In this document: one piece after another, positions 24,242-36,496 of the stretch | How the letters are laid out: each line of letters opens with the position of its first letter | Numbering within the stretch: the stretch's first letter is position 1 | NCBI GenBank assembly: GCA_019454045.1 | Contig: SKCR01007820.1 | Span: 239,408-303,407 of the forward strand | Direction: 5' to 3' | Length of the DNA: 64,000 nt | Origin: Zanthoxylum bungeanum | Taxonomy: Eukaryota > Streptophyta > Magnoliopsida > Sapindales > Rutaceae | Translations under genes and position numbers: made by a program | Notes under the pieces: model-generated | Database searches by the model: none | Told to the model about the DNA's origin: nothing | Seen by the model: the letters and a program-made list of their open reading frames with translations, nothing else

Positions 24242-26043
24242 ATGCCTCCGAAAAGAAACACTCAAACTGGCTCAAGTACGGAGGAATGAGGACTGTAGCA
24301 AACCAACCAGCCCCACGTTACAACCATAATGGGTCACTTCGAGGGTCAAGCGAACGCTAGTCGATATGAATCTATGCAAGAGCTAAGCCCTAATACGGTT
24401 CGTGCATTGTTCGATGAATTCACACAGGATATTGTCGAGCAGGTTAGGCTTCAAAATGCTCATATCATAGAGAAGTTTACTTCGACTAGTAACTCACATT
24501 ATGAAAATATAGCCAAACATTTAAGCTCATTAAACGAATTGATGGCCAAATGTGTAAACGGGGGGACAACCCTGCCGTGGACTACACATCCCCCTGCACC
24601 AAGCAGTCAGGAGGCTGGTCCAAGTAATATTCCCCCACAAGGAATCACGGTCCCTACAGTTTCCAGGGGAGGAATAAGTCTGGGGGACAATGGCCCATAT
24701 CTAGGGCCGAACTTACACCAAGGGCCAAATATGGTACAACATGAAGTGGTGTTGCCCCAAGGTCCCCAGGTTTCTCAAGGACAAAATCATGACTATCTCC
24801 CACTTGTGAGATGACCACAACCACCACTCATAGCAATGTCATTCAATGGCAATGAAATGTTGAGAGAACAGATGACTGAAATTCTTCAAAACCAATTCGA
24901 TCTGGGAGTACGACCAATTCGGCCGAGGTATCGGAAGTCATATCCAGATTGGGTCGATGTGGCGTATCCGTGGCCTAGGAATTACAAAGTACCTGATTTT
25001 TCTCTGTTTACAGGATCTGGGGAAGTTTCCATTATGGAACACATAGGGCGATTTACCCTTCAGTGTGGAGAAACAACTGATTTTCATAAGTTGAGGTTAT
25101 TCCACGACTCACTGTCAAGAGTGGCTTTCTCCCAGTATATCATCTTGCTGGCCAACTCAGTAGAAAATTGGCAACAAATGGAACAGTTATTCCAAGCGCA
25201 ATTCTACAAGGTCGAATCTGAAGTGGCCCTGGCCGATCTGGCAAACTTGAGACAATTACCAGGAGAATGGGCCGAGATATTCTTACAGAGGCTTAAAGTG
25301 GCTCAAGGCCGATGTTACATGCCTTTGCCAGAAAAAGAATTCATGAGAATCGCCCAAAGCTGTCTCAATTTCGACCTGAGAAAGAAATTTCAAGATCTTG
25401 AATTTTGGAACCTCCCCAACCCATCACTAGTGTGGTGCGTTATGAAAGATTACTAAGGGAGGAAGAGCAAATGAAAAATTCTAGCAAATGGACGTATTAC
25501 AGGAATATCGATTATGAAGTAGGTGAAATGGACATCGAATCGGCCGACTTGTGTTTGGCCGAATTGGTTAAAGGGAAGCTGTGCGTTTATAAAGCGTGGG
25601 CCGAACCCCTAGCCAAAGAAAAAAATGATAAGAAGAGTAGAGACTTCTCTTTTGACATCACAAAAGTCGATGCCATATTCGATCAGTTATATAAGGACAA
25701 ACAGATTAGCTTGAGCGATCGCCACACGTTGCCAAGTGCCGAGCAAATCGACGGGAAAAAATATTGTAAGTGGCATAATACGTGGTCCCATTCAACTAAT
25801 AATTGTCTTGTTTTTCGGAATGTTTTGCAGCATTCTATAGAATCTAGACGAATAACGTTCGAAAAAAAGATGGCAGTGGACGACAACCCGTTTCCAAAGT
25901 CAATGGAATTAAACATGATCAACTCGGATCTTACCAAATTGAATTTTCCAAAATTCAAGTTGGTCCTAGATGAAGAACAGGATGGTCATCATCCAAGTGT
26001 TCTAAGAAGGATTAAAGCACCCCAAGAATGGGAGGATCAGTAA
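24242..26043 (+). pseudogene. gag of element 1 (broken)
   Basis: The likely start is ATG 24242 (MPPKRNTQTGSS). In-frame stops follow at 24287 (TGA), 24296 (TAG) and 24812 (TGA), and there is a frame change around 25405-25456. The core 24836-25456 matches the plant retrotransposon gag domain (VPDFSLFTGSG, then ADLANLRQLPGEWAEIFLQR and RCYMPLPEKEF). The shifted second part holds a zinc-knuckle-like KYCKWHNTWSHSTNNC near 25758-25806, a form typical of Tat gag. Gag would form the virus-like particle and bind RNA. Not functional here. Confidence 0.8.
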
Positions 26044-26540
26044 AACCTTTGTGTACGGTGCAAGAACAATATGGAATGGATGAGAGAGTTGTAGAATACC
26101 TGCGAAAGGCTTGTAAAGAAAGAGCCAGTAGCATGGCAGCCACAGACCTTCGCACCAAGGTTCTACGACGAGAATTCGAACTTCGTCCAAAATGTGAGGA
26201 CGTTTAGGCCGAAGATTCATCAGCCCAATGTATGGTATTCATACCGCAGGCCGTATTCGGGACAACATCCAGAAAGAAATTACCCTCCTGCAGACGAAAT
26301 GACAAGGACGCAACTGAGGCGACACCAGTGAAATTATGGCCGTATGATACGCCAGTAAGGTGAAATGAAGGTCGTCGTAGATCGTAATGCTTATGCAGGA
26401 ATGAAACCAGATGAAAATAGTAAAGAAAATAAAGACCGAAGAGGGACAACGATGAACTGTGAAGAGCGTACCAAGTTTGATAGACGAAAGCGAGACGAGA
26501 CAGACGATGAAGAGCCTCCTACGTCATTCAATTCGGTAGT

Positions 26541-27668
26541 ATGCCACCGGTTGTGGCTAATCATTACTTATTTTCCGAGAAATTCAAGGGGCACAACAGT
26601 GGGGGATCTGGAAATAACGAAGATGTTTATGACGGTGATGAAACCGAATTTGCGGCACTCTCAATAACGGATAGAGAGGCATCGGACGAGGAAACGACAG
26701 ACATAGAAGAAGAAATAGACATCGGGACCGAAGCACGAAGAATGGGAATATCACAAAATCAGTTTCTCAAAGAATTATATGAGGCCGGCAACCCTACAGT
26801 CGGAACGTTAGGAGAGGACTTGGGACGATCTCCATACCTTGTCCTGTATGGGACGCCCAAAATAAAACGGACCGTTACCAGGGTAGAAAAGCGAAGAATG
26901 ACTGTCAATAATGTCTCTCACGATACACCGGTCACGTTACCACCTTCTGGATGGGACACGGGAGGAGAAATGCCTCGGACCAACAATGAGAGTGAACAGA
27001 TAGGCCTATCAGGGAAGGTGATATTCCCAAAACCACCACCGCAGATGACCAAGCACTTGCGGCCGTTGTATGTGAAAGCAAAAGCCAATGGGATACCCAT
27101 CACCAAAGTATTGATTAACAATGGAGCAGCCATCAATGCAATACCGTATAGGATGCTAGGGCATTTAACAAAGTCAGATGAGGACCTCATCCCAACGGAA
27201 GTAATGCTAACAAGTTTCAATAGAGGGGCGACAACGGCCAAAGGGGTCGTCCCACTGGACTTGCAAGTAGGAAGTACTACGAAGACGACAGTGTTCTTCG
27301 TTATAGACGGGTCAACCACGTATAACATGCTATTGGGACAAGATTGGATACTTGGTAACCGATGCATTCTTTCATCTCTTCATCAGTGCCTAGTTTACTG
27401 GAACCAGAAAGATGAGGCTGAAATTATACACGCCGACAACAAGCCTTTCACTGCAAAGACAAATTCAACCGAGTATTTCATGTACGAAGGAAATTACGGG
27501 CCGACCCGAGTTCTGAATGAAGGGGAAAGTTCGACCATTGTGGCTCAAAATGACGAGCCATACCATGCAGGTCTGCTAAACGACTTGTTCACGCAAAAAA
27601 GGCCAACCACAGTGGTCTTTGAGGAATTGACGCACATCAGTTCAAATGAAGAAGAACAAGTAGAGTAA
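26541..27668 (+). pseudogene. Aspartic protease region of element 1 pol
   Basis: An open frame of 375 codons. The protease core is near residues 175-275: ITKVLINNGAAINAIPYRML, then LDLQVGSTTKTTVFFVIDG and NMLLGQDWILGNR. The catalytic Asp expected in the D-G-G/D-N-G triad is Asn (AAC at 27117-27119), so it would be inactive even though the frame is open. An acidic linker (DEETTDIEEEIDIGTE) precedes it. The first ~80 codons overlap another frame that reads from 26365. Confidence 0.75.
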
Positions 27669-27828
27669 AGAGCAAGCCGCACTCGCAGCTACCAAGGCCA
27701 ATCTAATGGCCTATGTGACGGAACGAGAGAATAAGGCCGAAGCTCATGCCGTGATTTTGGCCTTAAGGGATAAATTGTTAGCACACCAGACATAAGACAG
27801 GATAAGATAGGCATGTGGGGTAGATTGT

Positions 27829-29124
27829 TTGCTAGAAGGAAGTCACAAGAGAAAACTGGAAGAAGAAGAATACGCTCTGAATGGACGGCATAAGGCGAGC
27901 GTGTCAATGGCATATGGTGTATTGGATGAGGTAAATCTGGGAAGCGAGGATGATAGACGCATCACTTACATCAGCAAGGAACTAGAGGCCCAGGTACGTG
28001 AAAAACTGATCCATTTATTACGAAAAATATAAAGACTGTTTTGCTTGGGATTACAATGAAATGCCTGGTTTAGATAGAATCTTAGTAGAGCATAGGTTGC
28101 CAATCATGTCGAGCCATAGACCACATAAGCAGCCTCCCCGAAGGTTTGCACCTAATGTTATGCCTGACATTAAGAAAGAGGTTGAACGCCTTTTGGAGGC
28201 GAAATTCACTAGGACGACCAAATACGTAGAATGGTTGTCAAACATCGTCCATGTCATGAAAAAGAATGGAAAGCTAAGAATATGCATAGACTTTAGGAAT
28301 TTAAACTTGGCGACACCAAAAGATCAATACCCCATGCCAACTGTGGATTCTTTAGTAGACTTCACAGCAGGGTATCAGGTGTACTCTTTTATGGATGGGT
28401 ATGCACGTTATAACCAGATCTACATCGCCGAAAGCGATATACATAAAACGGCCTTTAGGTGTCCAGGTTCCTTGGGATGTTATGAGTGGGTGGTGATGTC
28501 GTTCGGTCTAAAAAACACTGGGGCTACTTACCAGCGGGTCATGAATCTGATTTCCATGACATGATCGGCAAATTTGTAGAGGTCTATGTAGATGATATAG
28601 TGGCTAAATCTGTGACTATGGACGAACATTTCAGCCATTTAACAATGGCTTTCGAGCGAATGAGAAAATTTAAACTAAAGTTGAACCCGGCCAAATGTGC
28701 TTTCGGGGTGTGTGCATGGAACTTCTTGGGCTTTCTAGTGCATCAACGGGGGATTGAGATTGACACTAACAAATCTCGGGCAATCACCGAAGCTAAACCA
28801 CCCCGAAATAAGAAAGAATTGCAGAGATTTTTAGGACAGATAAATTTCTTAAGACGGTTTATCTCTAATTGTGCAGGAAAAACTAAAGTGTTCTTCTCAT
28901 TTTTAAGGTTAAAGGACAATGACGAATTCATTTGGACCGAAGAATATCAAAAAGCTTTCGACAACCTAAAGAAATATTTGTCACAGCCACCAGTGATGGT
29001 ACCCCCTATGCTTGGACGACCAATGAAGTTGTACATATCGGCCGAAGAACAGTCCATAGCTGGGATGATCGCGCAAGACGATGACATGGACGTCGAAAGA
29101 GCCATTTATTATATTAGCAGATAA
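27829..29124 (+). pseudogene. Reverse transcriptase and RNase H start of element 1 pol
   Basis: 28061-28564 carries RT fingers and palm (HRLPIMSSHRPHKQPPRRF, LRICIDFRNLNLATPKDQYP, FMDGYARYNQI, MSFGLKNTGATYQRVMN). A one-base loss near 28550 shifts the frame, and RT resumes with VYVDDIVAKSVTMDEHFSHL at about 28588, holding the catalytic YVDD. Next come KLNPAKCAFGV, a thumb-like segment, and the RNase H start WTEEYQKAFDNLKKYLSQPP. The frame ends at the stop after AIYYISR (29124). Another short frame from 27829 covers the linker before RT. Confidence 0.85.
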
Positions 29125-30073
29125 TTGCTGAATTATGAATGTAATTATTCTCCAATGGAGAAATTATGTTTGGCTTTGTATTTTACATGTACTAAACTGT
29201 GAGCCTACCTTAGGCCGAATATAGTGTACTTAATCACCAAAGTTAATATAATAAAGTACATGTTTTCTCGTCCTATCTTACATCAAAGAGTTGGTTTCTG
29301 GTCATTATCACTATCAAAATTTGACATACGGCATGAGCCCCAAAAGGCTGTAAAAAATCAAAGCCTTAGCCGATTTCTTAGCTGACCACCCATGTTTGAG
29401 TACCATCAAAGAAATAGAAATAGAATTAGATGAATGCAGTCTGAAACCATGGACGATGTATTTTGATGGGTCCAGCACAACGAAAGGAGGTGGGATGGGG
29501 ATAGTCTTAATCAGCCCATTGGGAGAACCGTTTCGTTTCTTAATCAGGTTGAACGAATATTTCACTAACAACCAGGCCGAATACGAAGCCTTGATATTTG
29601 GGTTGGAAATACTCATCAATATGGGAGTAACACACGTGTCTATTAAATGAGACTTGCAACTAGTGATCCAACAGGTAACAGAAACCTTTAAATGCCAAAG
29701 CCCATCAGTCATGGCACTATTAGATGTGGCCAAAGAGTTGGTAGATCAATTTGACCATGCGGAGTTAGAACACATTCCGAGGGCGAAGAACGAGGTGGCC
29801 AACAATTTGGCCCAAGCAGCTTCCGGATATAAGCAAACAAACATAGATGGTATATATAGAAGCGAAGAGGTTAAGCCAGCCCTGATGAGGCGAAAGAGGG
29901 GGACGAATGTCATGACTATTGAAGTTCAAGAGGAGCATGATTGGAGGAGCGAGATCAAAGAATTTTTAAAACAGCCCGAAAGTGGGAAAGATCGAAGGTT
30001 GAAACTCAAAGCCTTGAATTACGTGGTATCAGGAGATGTGTTGTATAAAAATGCCAAGACGGTCTGTTGTTGA
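29125..30073 (+). pseudogene. RNase H end plus second, archaeal-type RNase H of element 1
   Basis: 29125-29395 is decayed RNase H connection (MEKLCLALYFTCTKL, ending near PQKAVK) with stops and a frame change. From 29396 a second RNase H domain begins: TMYFDGSSTTKGGGMGIVLI (catalytic Asp), NNQAEYEALIFGLEIL (catalytic Glu), then a TGA at 29648 just before the DLQLVIQQ segment that holds the next Asp, and HIPRAKNEVANNLAQAAS. Two RNase H domains are a hallmark of the Tat lineage. Confidence 0.8.
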
Positions 30074-31212
30074 AATGCGTAGGGCCATCGGAGTCCAAAA
30101 CTATCATGGCCGAGATACATGAAGGTGTTTGTGGGGCTCACCAAGCCAGAATAAAGATGAGATGGTTGATTATACGGAGCGGCTATTATTCGCCGAAGAT
30201 GGGAGAATTATGCATCTCGTATGCCAAAGGATATATTGCTTTTCAGAAGAATGGGCCCATTCAGAGGGCAACAGCAACCGAAATGATCCATGTCATTAAA
30301 TCATGGCCATTCATAGGATGAGCGATAAATTTGATAGGGAAAATCTATCATGCATCAAGCAAGAGGCATACTTTCATTGTCGTTGCTACCGATTTTTTTA
30401 CCAAATGGGTGGAAGCTATTCCGATAATGGAAATCTCCCAAGAGTAGATCATCAAGTTCATAAAAGAGCATATCATTCACCAATTCGGTATACCGCAAAC
30501 AATAATAGTAGACCATGGCACTTCATTAAATGATGAGAAGGTAAAAAGCTTCTTGGCCGAATACGGGATCCGGTTAGTGAACACCACTCCTTATTACCCT
30601 CAGTCAAACGGTCAGGCAGAATCGTCCAATAAAACCCTTAAAGGGTTGATTCGAAAGATGGTGACAGACAACGCTAGGCGATGGGACAAATGTTTGAGTC
30701 AAGCTCTATGGGCCTATAGGACGTCACCGCGAACGAGTACCTTGGTCACGCCATTTCAATTAGTATATGGTCAAGAGGTCGTACTACCAGTAGAAATGAA
30801 TATCGAATCCACTAGGGTGATGTTGCAAAAAGAGTTGACAAGTGAAGACTACAACAAACCAATGATCCAGAATCAACTGGAATTGGACGATATTAAATGC
30901 GATGTGCTAAATCGTTTAGAAGCATAAAAGAGAAAAATAGCCAAGGAATATAATCTCAGAGTCATGGCTAAATTGTTCAGAAAAGGCGAATTAGTATGCA
31001 AAACTATATTGCCACTTGGTACTAAAGATCCGGCATATGGAAAATGGTCGCCTAATTGGGAAGGCCTATTCGAGGTAAAAGCTGTGTTGCCAAACGGAGC
31101 CTATCATTTAAAAGATTTAAACGGAATGGTGCATGCTAGGGCGATAAATGGCAAATACTTGAAAAAATATATGTCCTCACTATGGGAACATGAAAATGTA
31201 ATGTCTTCGTAA
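30067..31212 (+). pseudogene. Integrase region of element 1 pol
   Basis: Zinc-binding part at 30067-30321 (EIHEGVCGAHQARIKMRWLI); the two Cys expected in the KGC..C motif are Tyr and Phe (KGYIAFQKNG). The catalytic core is frameshifted around 30300-30550. The rest reads EYGIRLVNTTPYYPQSNGQA (30556 on, with the Glu-bearing QSNGQAESSNK), ALWAYRTSPRTSTLVTPFQL, and a separate frame 30964-31212 with the C-terminal GPF-like part. No chromodomain is visible. It cannot produce a working integrase. Confidence 0.8.
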
Positions 31213-31442
31213 TAAAAACAAAATGCAGCAATATAATAATGTATTTTCATTAATTCGGGACGAAAACGTCCTCAAAAGTACAAAGATTGGACGATGTAAC
31301 ATCCTACAAGGCATTATTGGCTTCGGCCTGAAGACCGCCGAAAATCCACGGGCGACGCCTTTATGGCCGAAAACGTCTCCCTCATCAGATACCATTCTTT
31401 TTGCACTACCAAATCCGCTGTCTCCAAATCGGCCAAACTCTT

Positions 31443-34400
31443 CTAAAAATCGATACGGGCCAGACCTTCGTACTCCGCCAAAGATGTATCCACCTTCATC
31501 ACTTGGGCGGAAATGGCCCTCCTCTTAGCCTCTCTCCTCATACGGATCTCCTCAATAAGACGTTGGATTTCCTGTAATTGTCGTTCTAGGTCCAGGAGAA
31601 CAGATTCCTCAGTCACCATTTCATTCGTAGTCTCCCTTAGGGTCTGGTGAAGGGCATCGAGAGAACCGCGGAGCGTTTCTTTCTTCGCCATAGAAGAACA
31701 AAGCCCAATCATTTGACTATGTATATTACGATATCGAGAGATAAGGGCCGTTATATCATCCTGCAGTTCTTGGAGGAAGAGTCGATCATCTACTGATATA
31801 GGCAAGGCATGGAGGGCTAGTAGTCAGCTTAATTCGGAGGAACTTCTGTCTAATTGGAGAATGTTTTCTGGCAGAGCGGCCTGGCCAATCTCCAACGTAG
31901 TAAAAGAAACATATTGGCTGACGATCTCCCGAAGGACCTCCAGGTCCGTACTGGCTCCGGCCGAAGGTAAGGAAGGCCGAAGTGGAAAATAAGACAATCG
32001 TCCAAGGCGATCCAAAATGTTCTGGACCGATTGCAGTAGCGGGTCGGATGCATGTGTACAAAGAAGAAATTAGCAGATGTAAACTGGAGTAATAAACTAA
32101 AGGAATAGAAGAAAGACTAACAACCTCAGGCCAGTATTCGAACTAGATGACCTCTCTGTCGATGCCTTGGAAACACCAACATGCGACGACACAAGTTCTC
32201 ACTGAAGAGTCAAAGGTGAAGGAATTAAAGATGATTGCTGAGGAGGAACGGGAAATGACGGTCGTTTGGGAGACACGGCCCGAAGGGGCGACGGCTCAGC
32301 AATAGGGGCTTCCAGTAACAATATCGGTCTTTCCCCAGGAGATTGAACTGAGTGAACGGGAGACAATGGCCGTTCAGAAATAGCAGATGGTTGAGCTGGA
32401 GAAGCAGAAGCTGTCGGCCGATGAATTCGGGAGTGAGGAGCCGAAGATGACGGCTGGTCAAACATAGGAAGTTCTTGCGCCAAAGGTACATGAGACATCG
32501 CCCGAGGAGGAGAGGGCGGAAGAGCAGAGGACGAAGGTCGTCCAGGGGCCGAAGTTGGTTGCGCCAAGGAATCCGAATATGCTACATGTGGCGACAATTG
32601 TTGTGGTACGATTGTAGGCTGAGCATCTGCAGGAGAATCAGAATCAGAGGAATCGGAAATATAAACAACCTCATCTTCTTCATAAATTCGACGAAGTACA
32701 TCGTCTTTGTACATAGACCGAGCGTTCTCCAACAACTCCAATTCGGCCAAGCTGAAAAGGTCGTCTACATCCCTATAACTTCCCCTAAGACCTGTGGCAG
32801 CCATTCTACGCACTAAGGGGTAAAGCTGTTTGAGATGACGCCAAAGTGGCCCGTCATCCGGCTAGATAGGTTCGGGCACATCAGGCTGGTCATCCGGATC
32901 ATGTACAATTGGCACATGATCGTCCACAGAGGAGCATTCAAATGAAGGATGGCCTTTTGAATTTTCCTCAATATTTGGACGCGAGCGACCAAATTTCATA
33001 CATGGCTCCGTACCTTGGGGATCGGCTCTGAATGACGCACCAGCAACAACCGTCTCACCCTCTTCAGGCATTTGTTCCATAATTGGAGCCTCATCTGCTT
33101 TGTCATCATCCGATGGAAGTTGAACAACCGTGACAACATTAGGATCAGCCTCTTCGGATGGACCCTCGACCATAAGAGTTTCGGGCACTGGAGTTTGGGT
33201 CGTTTTGGGCACATCAGAAGGTGGTTCTGATCTCAGCACCTACACAAGATACAAAATTTATAAGACTTCAAAATATCTTAGACCGACGTACAAGAAAGAC
33301 GAGAGTTTCAGATCGTACCTTAGGACGACGAACGAGCGGCTCGTCTTAATTAGAGCTATGGCTGGGGGAAATCTGTTTCCTTTTTGCTTCTTTGATTTTC
33401 TTGAGTTTGATAATTTCGGTTGGTTTCTTTGACCCCGCCGGCTCAGAAGACTTAGAAGATATTTGGATGGTGGGGAACACCCTCATAGAAGGCAAAGAAA
33501 AGAATCTTTCACGGCCAGATGCCAGAAACGGTCAAAAGAAGAATGGACCGATGTACAATAAGCAAATGGAACTATAACAAAAGAAGAAAGCAAAGAACGA
33601 GTCTCCGACAAGGAGTCATCTATGTCAGAGACCGAAAGATCTTTAAAACGGTCTGACAAAGCGGAACGCGCATGGAAGAATGGAAGAGGCCATCCTTGAA
33701 TGAGGCCAAGCTGACGGGCAACGAATTTGGGCGAATACACCTCCACTCCAGCCTTACCATTGGCCCCGGTCAAGATGTCATGAATCAGGTCGCGGCTGCT
33801 CAAAAACTTACGCCATATACGAAAAACCGATTCGTCCTCTTCCGACTGAGGAATATCATGAACGAATGACGGGCTTTCCACCACAGAAAAAAGGAAAAAA
33901 TGGAACCCGAGAAAGAGTATAGAAATATTCAAAGACAATGCGATGGAGGAGAGAGGACGACCGAAGTTGGGTGAAAAGAAGGTCGGCACAAGGATAAGAA
34001 TGATTTGAATCAATGGTACCGAAAATAGGGAAATAGGCTCTCAGCCAAAACTGAACGAGCAACAGAGGGCCGGAGGCAATCTGTGAAGCCCATGACCGAA
34101 GTTGTTTTTGAAGGACGGCCAATCCAGGATAAATGGCGGCCAACATGAAAGATGCCAAGTCCAAACGACGACCATTGGCAAGGTCAGAGGAGATAGGAAG
34201 GTAACCCGCCACGGATTTTTGGCTGGGTGCGCAAATGATATATTTACAAAGCCAATAGTGGAGGAAAGTCGTCTGCTCCAACATCGAGACTGGACCGGCC
34301 GATTTGGAAAAGGTACGGAGAAAAGTGGAGTAGGATGAAAAGGACGAAGAGTCCATTTGAAGAGGACGGAAATGGAAGTTTGTGCAGGCCGAGATGGGCG

Positions 34401-34923
34401 CACCCAGAGGGGCTAGCCCGGTGAGAGCACTGATTTCATGAAGAGTAATAGTAAAGGGACCAACAGGGAAAATGAATACATTGTATTCAGAAGACCAAAA
34501 GAGTAAGGAGGTAGGAAACAGGTTGCGGTCAAAATGAGGCAAGGCCAATGAAAGTTCGATGAAGGAAAGGAAGCCGTGTTCCTCTAGAGGGGCACGAGTA
34601 TCCGTATGTAATTGCATACGTTGGAACCAAGACTCAAACGCGGCATCGTGTTTGGGCCACGTGCGAATCGGGTTGGATTGAGCCAAAGGAGAAATATTAA
34701 TTGGCTTCGAAAACGGGAGACCATAAGAGGAAGGGAACTGTTGAGCCAGCGGGGCTGTGGCAATGGTGTCGTCTTCAATAAAAATGGGACCAAGCGCACA
34801 CTGGCTGTAGTTCTCATTGAGGGTATGAACACCGAAAGTGCTGACGGAAGAATCGTCCAGCGCCATGTTATAGTCGGCAAAAGTTGAAGAACTGGTTTTG
34901 GGGGCAGAAGAAGAAGACGCCAT
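31443..34923 (-). CDS. Antisense plant-mobile-domain (PMD) gene carried by element 1
   Basis: On the opposite strand to gag-pol. The start is probably ATG 34923 (MASSSSAPKTSSSTF), although the frame is open back to 35196. One uninterrupted stretch to 33856 holds the PMD: WPKHDAAFESWFQRM, LLFWSSEYNVFIFPVGPFTI, LHEISALTGLAPLGAP, LHYWLCKYIICAPSQKSVAG. The frame changes near 33870 and continues (FVHDIPQSEEDESVFRIWRK) to 33483. Downstream pieces at 33239-32862 (acidic), 32813-32199 (Pro/Ser-rich) and 31805-31443 (coiled coil, LLDLERQLQEIQRLIEEIR) look like further exons. PMD proteins include MAIN/MAIL, which act in silencing; transposon-borne PMDs are known but of uncertain role. Exon joins are not proven. 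Confidence 0.65.
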
Positions 34924-35349
34924 TAATGCAAAGGTTGAAGTTAAGAAAGAATGGAGGTTTGCGAAGATGGTCGAAAGTAAAGTAAAAACCAGAGTAGGCT
35001 GAACCCTTACATATACAGACGAAAGATTTAACCAGAGACAGATGTCGCAACGCAAATCACCGAAAGATGGAAATGGCGGGAAAATGGAGAGAATGAAGAG
35101 AATGAAGAGTCGCCTTGGACAAGTGTTGGGATATGACTCGATGTGGAGTGACGTGTGACGAAAGGAAACACCGAAGTGACGGAAAAAATGGCTCACTAAT
35201 AGGCGTCATGATGAACGTATTGGGAAAGGTCACGCATTTATTGCAGAAGTGATGGGTTTGCATGGGACTGTAAAGGATGACCTAACAAATTACAGGGTGA
35301 GAACTTCTCCCTCAAGTACAGGGCAAGAACTTCTACCTCAGGTTTGCCA

Positions 35350-35475
35350 CACTCCCAGCATCTCAACATCGGCCTTCACTAAATCGGTCAAGCCTCAGCA
35401 TCTCAGCATCGGCCTTCAATATATCGGCCAAGCCTCGGCATCTCAGCATCGGCCTTCACTAGATCGGCCAAATAC
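35350..35475. repeat. 40-bp tandem repeat, three copies
   Basis: TCTCAACATCGGCCTTCACT at 35361 and TCTCAGCATCGGCCTTCA at 35401 and 35441, each followed by a TCGGCCAAGCCTCGGCA-type end. Located between the antisense gene and the 3' LTR of element 1. Confidence 0.85.
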
Positions 35476-35479
35476 AGGT

Positions 35480-35860
35480 GTCAACATAAGTCATCTCCTT
35501 GAGGCATCGTCCAGGCTATCACCATTATTGTTGCGCTTGACATAAGAAAAGAAGAGTTGATATGACAAAACCTTCAGACTGCATGTTACTTTCGACAAAG
35601 TCAGGCCTATGACAGAGAACCCGTCAATCAGTCAGGTGGCACATGGGAAGCATTGCAAATGAGAACAGTATCATGTTTTGGAGGTATATAAAAAGGGGGT
35701 TTGAAGAGGATGCTCCAAGCAGCAGTTTGTAAACAATAGAAAAATAGCAACTGTAACCTCTTTCAACTGAGCGGCCATAGGCCAACCCTACTCAAAACAT
35801 CTTGGCTTGGCCTCCCATAACCAAACAAAAGCAACCTTTGGAGACAATAAGCCGGTGAAG
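35480..35860 (+). mobile_element. LTR-like segment inside element 1, related to the LTR of element 2
   Basis: Several short blocks appear in the same order as in the LTR at 45234-46168: a TTATTGTTGCG/ATTACTGTTGCG block, GTTGATATGAC/GTGATGTGAC, CCGTCAATCAGTCAGG/CCTGTCAATCAGTCGG, a TATATAAA box (35685 here, 45792 there), GTAACC/GTAACT, and CTCCCATAACCAAACAAA/CCCCATAACCAAACAAA. Ends are unclear. It may be the remnant of a second, older LTR captured in the 3' region. Confidence 0.5.
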
Positions 35861-36496
35861 AGTTCAATAGCAGAATGGATGAAGGGGAGGAGGAACGGAA
35901 GAAGCAGAACAGAACCCGGAAAAGAAAAGATCTGTATGGAAAAGAGACTGTCGGAAACAAAAGCTTCCTTTAAATGAGTTGTGAAATGGGATGTAAGAAG
36001 ATTAGCCAACGACCATCCACACGGGTTGAGTTGTGAAATGGGATGTAATGGTGTGGATGGGTTACGACCGTTGGCAGCAACGGACCGAGTTCATCTGTGG
36101 GACGGTACTGCCCCCCGGTTTCGCAGATTACCTATACTGAAAGATCGGTCGAGTAGCCGAGGGCGAGAAGGGATGCCCATCGAGCCGGTCCTCAATTGGC
36201 GTGGTGGTCTTCCCTGAGCAGGAAGAAGGAGCGCCAGTCCCCAATTGGACCCTCCCCGAGCGAAAATGAAAGCGATAGTCCTCAATTAGCGCATCCGAAT
36301 GAGAGGAAAAAACGCCAATGTCAATTAGGATAGCCGATCGAGGGGGAGAGCCGGAGGATGAGGAGTAAACTATGAAGTCACCCTAGATAGGTGTCGTAGT
36401 ACGAGGACTTGTAGGCCGACGACCATCACCATGATATGAAGAAATTCACCTCGATTTCATTTCCAATTCAATCAAGATAAATTTGGGGGACAATAT
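35861..36496 (+). other. 3' untranslated region and polypurine tract of element 1
   Basis: Non-coding. GAGTTGTGAAATGGGATGTA occurs at 35976 and 36028; an AGTCCTCAATTGGCG-like motif recurs roughly every 45 bp from 36188 to 36315. The purine-rich AATTTGGGGGACAA (36480-36493) just before the LTR is the polypurine tract. Confidence 0.7.
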
